64,000 nt of DNA from Bacteroidota bacterium (GTDB lineage: Bacteria > Bacteroidota > Bacteroidia > NS11-12g > UBA955), in assembly GCA_024103355.1 (NCBI GenBank), contig JAGFIU010000031.1:1-64000 (forward strand), written 5' to 3'. The notes beneath the pieces were generated by a model. The model was not told the origin of the DNA, did not search any database, and saw only the letters and a list, made by a program, of their open reading frames with translations. Every line of letters begins with the position of its first letter. Positions within the stretch are counted from its first letter, which is position 1. The position numbers were made by a program, and so were the translations under genes. Below are positions 55,623 through 63,109 of the stretch, piece after piece.

Positions 55623-56363
55623 ATGCAAGCAGCATCAAAAACAATAAAGCCTGACATGGAATCAGACCTTGGGAAAAAAGACCAAGTTGTCATCATGTTT
55701 GATTCCATTTCGCGCAGATATGACTTTCTGAATCGTTTTCTTTCTCTTGGGATTGACCAATCATGGAGAAAGAAAGCTGTTAAAAGCCTTCTCCCCATTA
55801 ACCCTAAAAAGATTCTGGATATTGCAACGGGAACCGCTGATTTGGCCATTGCAGCGACAAAGTATGCACAACCAGAATCAATTATCGGGGTGGATATTTC
55901 ATCCGGGATGTTAAAAATCGGAGAGAAAAAAGTGCAAAAACTTGGCTTGCAAAAGACTATCACATTAAAAATCGAGGACTCAAGTAGTTTATCCTTTGCT
56001 GACAACACATTCGATGCTGTTACGGTTGGTTTTGGAGTGCGAAATTTTGAAAATATGGAAGCAGGACTTGCTGAGATATACAGGGTTATTCGTCCGGGAG
56101 GGATGCTTGCAATCTTGGAATTCTCTCAGCCTACCACGATCATTGTTAAGCAATGCTATAATTTTTATTTTAAAACAATTTTACCCGCTTGGGGGCGTTT
56201 ATTCTCTGGAAGCAACAAAGCTTATTCATACTTACCGGCTTCTGTTTTGGCATTTCCTGATGGAAAAAGATTTTTGGACATACTCGAAAAACTTGGTTTT
56301 AAAGAACCTAAACAAAGAAAATTAACTTTTGGAATTTGCAGTTTGTACGTTGCCATAAAATAG
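55623..56363 (+). CDS. menG: Demethylmenaquinone methyltransferase MenG (UbiE)
   Basis: 246 residues. MenG/UbiE hallmarks: YDFLNRFLSLGIDQSWRKKAV, SAM motif ILDIATGTADLAIAA, VDISSGML, ENMEAGLAEIYRVIRPGGMLAILEFSQP and a C-terminal LTFGICSLYVAIK. It makes menaquinone from demethylmenaquinone, so the organism respires with menaquinone. The menG-porT order is shared with gliding Bacteroidota. Its 3' end overlaps the porT start by 28 bases. Confidence 0.94.
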   Translation: MQAASKTIKPDMESDLGKKDQVVIMFDSISRRYDFLNRFLSLGIDQSWRKKAVKSLLPINPKKILDIATGTADLAIAATKYAQPESIIGVDISSGMLKIGEKKVQKLGLQKTITLKIEDSSSLSFADNTFDAVTVGFGVRNFENMEAGLAEIYRVIRPGGMLAILEFSQPTTIIVKQCYNFYFKTILPAWGRLFSGSNKAYSYLPASVLAFPDGKRFLDILEKLGFKEPKQRKLTFGICSLYVAIK

Positions 56364-57055
56364 GATTATTTCTTTTGCTGATTTTTGTTGGATTCAGTGC
56401 CAATGCACAGCGAATCAAGCGTATCAGAGGAGGAGAGATAGACCCATTGCGTTATGAAAGAAAGCCTTTTCACATGGGTTTTTCTATTGTTGCCGATTAC
56501 GGCAAATTCAAAATTATTCCCGAGAACAACTTTCTTTCTCAAGATTCATTATTGAGTATTAGAACTCAGGGGTTCCCCGGGTTTGGTATAGGCGGCATTT
56601 TGAATCTCCGCATATCCAAACATTGGCATTTTCGCACCTTACCTCAATTACATTTTAATCAACGCAATGTCTTTTTTCAGTTTAAAGATAGAGTTGATAT
56701 GATTGAGGTTGAAAGTGTAACATTTGATTTACCAATGCTAATCAAATATAGGGGAGAAAGACATAATAACTACAACATGTATGTCATTGGAGGAGCACGC
56801 CTGACACATGATTTTAGTGCAAAAGAGGACAAACAACGCGGTCCATTAATAAGACAAGTAGCACTCAAGAAACAATCTGTTGCTTATGAATTCGGATTTG
56901 GATTTGATATTTATACAACCTATTTCAAATTTTCTCCTGAAATAAAGATGTCTAATTCCCTTACCAACATGATTTCAAAAGATACCTATATTTATAATGG
57001 GTCAATAGGCTTCCTCCAAACCAGATTATTTCAAATTTCACTTCACTTTGAATAA
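56336..57055 (+). CDS. porT: Type IX secretion protein PorT (SprT)
   Basis: 239 residues from TTG 56336; the only closer option is a TTG inside the signal peptide. It carries a signal peptide (about 8-25, IGLFLLLIFVGFSANAQ) followed by the short PorT barrel: RGGEIDPLRYERKPFHMGFSIVADYGKFKI, then GFPGFGIGGILNLRISKHWHFRTLPQL, then SVTFDLPMLIKYRGERHNNYNMYVIGGA and LTNMISKDTYIYNGSI. PorT is an outer-membrane T9SS component needed for gingipain-type and gliding export. The gene lies between menG (28-base overlap) and tgt (adjacent). Confidence 0.88.
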   Translation: MQFVRCHKIGLFLLLIFVGFSANAQRIKRIRGGEIDPLRYERKPFHMGFSIVADYGKFKIIPENNFLSQDSLLSIRTQGFPGFGIGGILNLRISKHWHFRTLPQLHFNQRNVFFQFKDRVDMIEVESVTFDLPMLIKYRGERHNNYNMYVIGGARLTHDFSAKEDKQRGPLIRQVALKKQSVAYEFGFGFDIYTTYFKFSPEIKMSNSLTNMISKDTYIYNGSIGFLQTRLFQISLHFE

Positions 57056-58174
57056 ATGAAATTCACCATTACTCACTCTCAACCCGACAGCAATGCCAGA
57101 GCAGGCAGTATCGAGACCGAACACGGCACAATCCAAACTCCTGTTTTCATGCCTGTTGGGACTCAAGCAACAGTGAAGGGTATTTATAGAGAACAACTCA
57201 GTGAGGATTTGAAAGCAAAGATAATCTTAGGCAACACATACCATCTTTATCTCAGACCCGGAACGGATATCATAAAACAAGCCGGAGGTTTACATAAATT
57301 TATTGGTTGGGAAAATGCAATGCTGACTGACAGCGGAGGATTTCAAGTATATTCTTTGTCTGAAAACAGAAAACTGAACGAAGAAGGCGCTGATTTCAAA
57401 TCTCATATCGATGGTTCAAAGCACTTTTTTACTCCTGAAAATGTGATGGATATACAAAGGATAATCGGGGCTGATATTATGATGGCTTTTGACGAATGTG
57501 CTCCTTATCCCTGCACACACGAATATGCAGAAAAGAGCATGGAACTCACACATCGCTGGCTCAAAAGGTGTATCAAGCGTTTTGATAGCACTGAACCTTT
57601 ATACGGTTATAAACAAACTCTTTTTCCTATCGTACAAGGCAGTGTCTATAATGATTTAAGAAAGCGTTCAGCCGAATTTGTCGCCTCTTGCGAAAGAGAA
57701 GGGAATGCTATTGGCGGAGTATCTGTGGGCGAACCTACTGAACTAATGTATGAAATTACCGAAACTGTCTGTGCCATTCTTCCAAAGGATAAACCACGAT
57801 ATTTGATGGGAGTGGGCAAACCTGAAAACATTTTAGAAGCCATCTCTATGGGAGTTGATATGTTTGACTGTGTAATGCCTACTCGTAACGGCAGAAACGG
57901 AACTGTATTCACTACCGAAGGAATTATCAACCTTAAAAATACCAAATGGAAAGATGATTTTTCTCCATTAGACCCAATATTAACACCGGAATACTCAAAA
58001 GCATATATAAAACATCTTTGCATGGCTCAAGAAATGCTTTTTGCAATGGTAGCAAGCAGACAAAACCTGAAACTATATATGTGGTTGATGGAAAATGCGC
58101 GTGAAAAAATCAAAGAAGGTAATTTTGAAAGCTGGAAAAAACAAATTCTCCCCAAACTCACTAAGCGATTATAA
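57056..58174 (+). CDS. tgt: Queuine tRNA-ribosyltransferase
   Basis: 372 residues, TIM-barrel Tgt. Catalytic D92 (LTDSGGFQV), the FDECAPYP substrate loop (146-153), GGVSVGEP (220-227) and the second aspartate D271 (DCVMPTRNGRNG) are present. It exchanges guanine for queuine precursor in the anticodon wobble position. The CXCXXC zinc motif expected near residues 303-309 is replaced by SPLDPIL, while the following KAYIKHL is kept; I recall this loss as a phylum trait. Its ATG directly follows the porT stop. Confidence 0.92.
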   Translation: MKFTITHSQPDSNARAGSIETEHGTIQTPVFMPVGTQATVKGIYREQLSEDLKAKIILGNTYHLYLRPGTDIIKQAGGLHKFIGWENAMLTDSGGFQVYSLSENRKLNEEGADFKSHIDGSKHFFTPENVMDIQRIIGADIMMAFDECAPYPCTHEYAEKSMELTHRWLKRCIKRFDSTEPLYGYKQTLFPIVQGSVYNDLRKRSAEFVASCEREGNAIGGVSVGEPTELMYEITETVCAILPKDKPRYLMGVGKPENILEAISMGVDMFDCVMPTRNGRNGTVFTTEGIINLKNTKWKDDFSPLDPILTPEYSKAYIKHLCMAQEMLFAMVASRQNLKLYMWLMENAREKIKEGNFESWKKQILPKLTKRL

Positions 58175-58178
58175 CCCC

Positions 58179-59258
58179 ATGCTAAAAAAGCTCGATACCT
58201 ATATTATAAAAACTTTTCTTACCACTTTTTTGGTAACAATCGGGCTGTTCAGTATTATTATTATTGTCTTTGATATTAGCGAAAAATTGGATGATTTTCT
58301 AGAAAACAAAGCGCCTCTCAAAGAAATCGTTTTTGACTATTACTTCAATTTCATTCCACAGATTATGAATATGTTTAGCCCCATATTTGTATTTGTATCA
58401 GTTATTTTTTTTACTTCAAAAATGGCACAACGGACTGAAATCGTATCTATTTTAGCTTCCGGTATTTCTTACAGAAGATTTCTAAGACCATATATTTTAA
58501 CTGCATTAATGCTGGGTATAATTTCATTTTTCCTCAATGGATGGCTTATTCCTCATGCAGATAAAAAGCGAGCAGATTTTGAGAATAAGTACACACGCAA
58601 CATGCTTCACTCCCGCTCAGGAATTCACCGCCAAATCAAACCCGATGTTTTTCTCTCAATCGAATGGTTTAGCCAATATGATAGTTCAGGTACAAATATT
58701 ACATTGGAAAGATATAAAAACAATCAACTAGTATCTAAAACTTATGCCCGAAGAATGAGTTTTAATTATTCATCAAATAAATGGCAATTGCAAGATGTGT
58801 TTTCGCGTGAATATAACAAGGATGGCAGTCAGACAATTCATACATATAACACTCTAGACACAGCAATACGATTTAACCCTGCCGATTTTTTTCTCAGAGT
58901 CGAAGACTTGCAAACCTTTGACAATAATGAACTTAACAAAATTATCAATGCGGAAAGAGAAAGAGGCTCAGAAAATGTTTATTTATATACCACAGAAAAA
59001 TACAGGCGTATGGCATCGCCTTTTTCTACCTTTATTTTAACAATTATCGGTGTTTGTGTTTCCTCCAAAAAATCGCGCGGAGGAATCGGTGTGAATCTTG
59101 GATTTGGGATTGGCTTGAGTTTTGGCTTTTTATTTATTGTTCAGTTTTTTAATAGCTATGGTGCAACAGGGCTGATAAGTGCTCCAATTGCAGTGTCCAT
59201 ACCAAATATTTTGTATTTAGGGGTTGCATGGATTCTGTATAAAAAAGTTCAGAAATAG
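58179..59258 (+). CDS. LptF/LptG-family lipopolysaccharide permease
   Basis: 359 residues from ATG 58179; an upstream start at 58095 lies inside tgt. There are three N-terminal helices (IIKTFLTTFLVTIGLFSIIIIVF), a jellyroll periplasmic domain (about 150-260) and three C-terminal helices (MASPFSTFILTIIGVCVSSKKSRGGIGVNLGFGIGLSFGFLF), the YjgP/YjgQ layout. The LptB2FG complex extracts LPS from the inner membrane. It is the last gene of the menG operon; the partner permease and LptB lie elsewhere. Confidence 0.9.
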   Translation: MLKKLDTYIIKTFLTTFLVTIGLFSIIIIVFDISEKLDDFLENKAPLKEIVFDYYFNFIPQIMNMFSPIFVFVSVIFFTSKMAQRTEIVSILASGISYRRFLRPYILTALMLGIISFFLNGWLIPHADKKRADFENKYTRNMLHSRSGIHRQIKPDVFLSIEWFSQYDSSGTNITLERYKNNQLVSKTYARRMSFNYSSNKWQLQDVFSREYNKDGSQTIHTYNTLDTAIRFNPADFFLRVEDLQTFDNNELNKIINAERERGSENVYLYTTEKYRRMASPFSTFILTIIGVCVSSKKSRGGIGVNLGFGIGLSFGFLFIVQFFNSYGATGLISAPIAVSIPNILYLGVAWILYKKVQK

Positions 59259-59318
59259 AATCCATAATTTTTCTCTTTTCAAGTATATCAACGCATTTTT
59301 CAAGTCTAATTACACTTT

Positions 59319-59348
59319 TTGCAACTCACAGTCTTTTAGCTATTTTTG
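59319..59348 (+). promoter_or_regulatory. Promoter of efp
   Basis: TTG (59319-59321), 19-base spacer, TATTTTTG (59341-59348). The predicted leader to ATG 59375 is about 22 bases. Confidence 0.7.
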
Positions 59349-59374
59349 CACTCCAATTTTTTAATAAATTTATT

Positions 59375-59935
59375 ATGGCAAAAGCATCAGATTTATCAAA
59401 CGGAGCCATTATCCGTTTCAATGGCGAACTTTATCAAATTGTTGAATTTATTCACAGAACACCCGGTAATCTACGTGCATTTTATCAAGCAAAAATGAAG
59501 AATCTTATTAACGGAAGATCTGCTGAATATCGCTTTGGCACAGATGAAAGTGTTGAGTTGGTTAGGGTGGAAGTTCGCGAATTACAATATCTTTACAAAG
59601 ATGGAAACAGTTTGGTGTGTATGGATGCAGAGACCTTTGAACAGATTTATATTCCGGAAGAGATGTTTGGTGATACTGCTAAGTTTATGAAAGAAGAGAT
59701 GAAAGTATTGGCTTCATTTGAAGGTGATAAAGTAATTTCTGCAACCGGACCTAATCACGTAGAATTAATGATTACCTATACAGAGCCCGGAGTAAAAGGC
59801 GACACTGCAACCAATACACTAAAACCTGCCAAATTGGAAACAGGTGCAGAAGTTATGGTTCCTCTTTTCTGCGATGAAGGTCAAAAAATCAAAATTGACA
59901 CCCGTACAGGACAATATGTTGAAAGGGTTAAATAA
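59375..59935 (+). CDS. efp: Elongation factor P
   Basis: 186 residues with the three EF-P domains: KOW-like N-terminal (ASDLSNGAIIRFNGELYQIVEFIHR), a middle OB domain and a C-terminal OB domain (VELMITYTEPGVKGDTATNTLKPAKLETGAEVMVPLFCDEGQKIKIDTRTGQYVERV). EF-P relieves ribosome stalling at proline runs. The tip loop reads RTPGNLRAF: the residue matching E. coli K34 is N32, so neither beta-lysylation nor similar lysine modification can occur. It is followed 11 bases on by an agmatinase gene, possibly in one operon. Confidence 0.94.
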   Translation: MAKASDLSNGAIIRFNGELYQIVEFIHRTPGNLRAFYQAKMKNLINGRSAEYRFGTDESVELVRVEVRELQYLYKDGNSLVCMDAETFEQIYIPEEMFGDTAKFMKEEMKVLASFEGDKVISATGPNHVELMITYTEPGVKGDTATNTLKPAKLETGAEVMVPLFCDEGQKIKIDTRTGQYVERVK

Positions 59936-59946
59936 TTGATTCTGAG

Positions 59947-60846
59947 ATGAAAATTTTAGGAACTGAAGAAAATTTCTTAGGAATTGAAGACCCTAAGCTG
60001 TTTGAGTATGACTCAAGCAAAATTGTTATTCAATCCTTTCCATACGAACATACATCTTCTTATTTGCAAGGTTCAAACATTGGCCCTGAAGAATTGCTAA
60101 AAGCTTCACACTTTGTTGAGTTCTATGATGAAGAGACTGACCATGAAGCTTTCAGAAAAACAGGGATTTGCACTTTAGAACCTTATGAAATTGGTGGCAG
60201 AGTAAACAAAGAGGCCATTGACTATTTATATGAAAGAACCATAGAGCATGTAAATAACAATAAATTTGTTGTAACCCTTGGTGCAGAACATTCTATTGCG
60301 GTTTCAATGGTAAAAGCCTACAAAGAAAAATATGCCAATATTAAATGTCTTCAAATTGATGCTCACTCTGATTTGAGAGAGGCTTATCAAGGTAATCCTT
60401 ATTCTCACGCCAGCGCATTAGCAAGAGTATTCGACCTTGGCGTTCCTTTGACTCAGGTCGGAATTAGGGCACAGTGTATTGAGGAATCACAACTGATAAA
60501 AAACAACCCTGATAAAATCCATACCTGGTATGCCCACATGGTTCATAGTACTCCTGATTGGATAGACAAAGTGGTAGAAACATTAAAGGACGCTCCTGTT
60601 TATGTTACCATTGACGCTGACGGATTCGACCCTTCCGTAATGCCGGCTGTGGGAACTGCTGAACCCAACGGTTTATCATGGAATCAAGGTACACAATTAC
60701 TAAAAAAGGTGGCTGAGAAGTGCAATATTGTCGGATTCGATATTGTTGAACTTGCTCCAAAAGAAGGTGAAATACTCACCCAATTCAATTGCGCAAAATT
60801 ACTCTACAAATTTGTTTCCTATCTTTCTTTCTATAATAGAATTTAG
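59947..60846 (+). CDS. speB: Agmatinase/ureohydrolase-family protein
   Basis: 299 residues. Binuclear manganese ligands are visible: H115 (GAEHS), D138, H140 and D142 (DAHSDL), and D223 and D225 (DADGFDP). The layout and the SAEPNGLSW-like stretch (TAEPNGLSW) fit agmatinase more than arginase. It would yield putrescine and urea from agmatine. The neighbouring efp is of interest because polyamine-type modifications occur on eIF5A and some EF-P, although the EF-P here lacks the acceptor lysine. Confidence 0.9.
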   Translation: MKILGTEENFLGIEDPKLFEYDSSKIVIQSFPYEHTSSYLQGSNIGPEELLKASHFVEFYDEETDHEAFRKTGICTLEPYEIGGRVNKEAIDYLYERTIEHVNNNKFVVTLGAEHSIAVSMVKAYKEKYANIKCLQIDAHSDLREAYQGNPYSHASALARVFDLGVPLTQVGIRAQCIEESQLIKNNPDKIHTWYAHMVHSTPDWIDKVVETLKDAPVYVTIDADGFDPSVMPAVGTAEPNGLSWNQGTQLLKKVAEKCNIVGFDIVELAPKEGEILTQFNCAKLLYKFVSYLSFYNRI

Positions 60847-60851
60847 GTCGT

Positions 60852-62009
60852 ATGGAAACTCCAACGCCATACAATAAAAGGGTTTACCTGGATAACGCTG
60901 CCACAACACCTATGGATGAAAGGGTGTTTGAAGCAATGAAACCTCTTCTAATTACCCATTTTGGCAATCCATCTTCTATACATGCCGAAGGTAGAAAGGC
61001 AAAAAGTATTTTAGAACAATCACGCAAAACCATTGCAAGCCTGCTGAAGGTTTCTGCTTCCGAAATTATTTTCACATCCGGAGGAACTGAGGCTGACAAC
61101 ACAGCAATAAGAATGTCAGTAAAATCTCTCGGTGTCAAAAATATCATCACCTCTCCCATCGAACATCATGCAGTCTTGCACACAATAGAAGAGCTTGAAC
61201 AAGAGGGTGTAATCAAAATGCATTTATTAAACGTAGATTCAAAAGGGAAAATAAATGCAGCCGAATTGGAAGAAAAAGTATCTGTACTGCCTCACTGTTT
61301 GGTAAGTCTTATGCACGGAAATAACGAAATCGGGACAATAAATGATATTGCCGCAATCGGCAATATTTGCAAACAGTACAATGCTCTTTTTCATACAGAT
61401 ACAGTTCAAACCATGGGGCACTTTCCAATGGATTTTAACACACTCAATATTGATTTTGCAGCCGGTTCAGCTCATAAATTTAATGGACCCAAGGGCGTTG
61501 GATTTCTGTATGTAGCAAAAAAAAATAAAATAGCTCCCATGCTAACCGGTGGTGGACAAGAAAGGGGGCATAGAGCCGGAACCGAAAATATCGCAGGAAT
61601 AGCCGGCATGGCAAAAGCACTCGACTTATCCATAGCAGAATTAGAAAAAGACAAAGTAAAAATTGAAAATCTAAAAGCTCAACTAAAACAAGAGCTTATC
61701 AATCATTTTGAAGGAATTGAATTTATGGGTGATACTGAGAATGCTTTATACACCGTACTAAACGTATCATTCCCTCCTATTCTACCTTCCGACCTTTTTC
61801 TTTTCCAACTCGATTTGCATGGAATTTCCGTTTCCGCAGGTAGTGCTTGTGCTTCGGGAGCCAATCAAGGTTCACATGTATTGCAAGCTATAGGAGCAAA
61901 GCATGACAGAAATTATATACGTTTTTCATTCGGAAAATTTAATGAAGCGGAAGAACTGAAAATAGTAATAGACCGAATCTACAAAATTTTTCAAGAGCAA
62001 CAATCATGA
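60852..62009 (+). CDS. Cysteine desulfurase (IscS/NifS family)
   Basis: 385 residues. It opens VYLDNAATTPMDERVFEAM. PLP lysine is K209 (SAHKFNGPKG), the persulfide cysteine is C333 (GSACASG) and the catalytic RAGTENIAGI is at 241-250. It supplies sulfur for Fe-S clusters and thiolated tRNA. No iscU/sufE-type partner lies nearby. A 4-base ATGA overlap couples it to dprA. Confidence 0.92.
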   Translation: METPTPYNKRVYLDNAATTPMDERVFEAMKPLLITHFGNPSSIHAEGRKAKSILEQSRKTIASLLKVSASEIIFTSGGTEADNTAIRMSVKSLGVKNIITSPIEHHAVLHTIEELEQEGVIKMHLLNVDSKGKINAAELEEKVSVLPHCLVSLMHGNNEIGTINDIAAIGNICKQYNALFHTDTVQTMGHFPMDFNTLNIDFAAGSAHKFNGPKGVGFLYVAKKNKIAPMLTGGGQERGHRAGTENIAGIAGMAKALDLSIAELEKDKVKIENLKAQLKQELINHFEGIEFMGDTENALYTVLNVSFPPILPSDLFLFQLDLHGISVSAGSACASGANQGSHVLQAIGAKHDRNYIRFSFGKFNEAEELKIVIDRIYKIFQEQQS

Positions 62010-63109
62010 ATAAACAAGAACTCATGTACGGGGTTGCACTTAAAAATGTACCCAATATTGGTGACAAATCTGCTAAGAGCTTAATTTCATATTGTGGATC
62101 AGCGGAAGCTGTTTTCAAGACTAAAAAGAACACATTGCTCAAAATTCCGGATATTGGAGAAAAATCAGCTGATTCGGTTCTTGGGTTCAAAGAATTTGAC
62201 AAAATAGTTCAAGAGATAGAATTTGCAGAAGCGAAAGGAATTAACATCTACTTTTACTTTGATAAAGAATATCCTCAAAGGCTCAAAGAATGTGCTGATT
62301 CACCTTTATATTTATTTGTAAAAGGCAAAACTGACTTAAACAATAGTAAAGTGCTTGCGGTGGTGGGCACAAGAAACGCAACTCAATATGGAAAAGAGTT
62401 CTGTTATTCGCTTGGCAAAGCTTTGAATGGAACAAATTGTTTGATAGTGAGCGGATTAGCTTTTGGCATTGACACTTATGCGCACAAAGAAGCACTTAAC
62501 AATCATTTGCCCACAGCAGCGGTTTTTGGGCATGGATTAAGAACCATTTCACCACCGCGCAACCGCAACTTGGCAAAAGAAATTCTGGATGAAGGCGGGG
62601 CGCTAATCACAGAACATTTATCTGACGAGCCTCCCAATCCCGAAAACTTTCCAAAACGCAATCGAATTGTAGCCGGAATGTGTGATGGATTGATTATTGT
62701 CGAAAGTGGAATCAGAGGTGGTTCTATGATTACAGCAGAACTCGCATGGGGCTACGACAGAGAAATTTTTGCATTACCCGGACGAATTACCGATTCTCAT
62801 TCACTGGGTTGTAACCGACTCATCAGCACTAACAAAGCAATGGGTATTGAAAATGCAGAAAAATTAGTGGAATATTTAGGTTGGAATCAAGCGCAAAATC
62901 CAAAGAAAATTCCGGCTATTACGGAGCAAAATCTTAGCGAAAATGAGAAAAAAGTATTCAATCTGATGCGCTCGGGAGAAAAGCATATTGACAGTTTGTT
63001 TGCAGAAGCCGGAATGGGGTTAAGCGAATTATCAATGCTACTGCTGGATTTAGAGTTTAAGGGAATAGTAGTTTCATTGCCGGGAAAGGTCTATAAATTG
63101 CGCTCTTGA
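62006..63109 (+). CDS. dprA: DNA-processing protein DprA
   Basis: 367 residues. The N-terminal HhH-like region (VALKNVPNIGDKSAKSLISYCG; LKIPDIGEKSADSVLGF) is followed by the Rossmann DprA core (LAVVGTRNATQYGKEFCYSLG; IVSGLAFGIDTYAHKEAL; FPKRNRIVAGMCDGLIIVESGIRGGSMITAELA) and a C-terminal winged-helix DML1-like domain. DprA loads RecA on incoming single strands during natural transformation. It is followed by a membrane-anchored HhH protein sharing its stop/start (TGATG). Confidence 0.94.
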   Translation: MNKQELMYGVALKNVPNIGDKSAKSLISYCGSAEAVFKTKKNTLLKIPDIGEKSADSVLGFKEFDKIVQEIEFAEAKGINIYFYFDKEYPQRLKECADSPLYLFVKGKTDLNNSKVLAVVGTRNATQYGKEFCYSLGKALNGTNCLIVSGLAFGIDTYAHKEALNNHLPTAAVFGHGLRTISPPRNRNLAKEILDEGGALITEHLSDEPPNPENFPKRNRIVAGMCDGLIIVESGIRGGSMITAELAWGYDREIFALPGRITDSHSLGCNRLISTNKAMGIENAEKLVEYLGWNQAQNPKKIPAITEQNLSENEKKVFNLMRSGEKHIDSLFAEAGMGLSELSMLLLDLEFKGIVVSLPGKVYKLRS

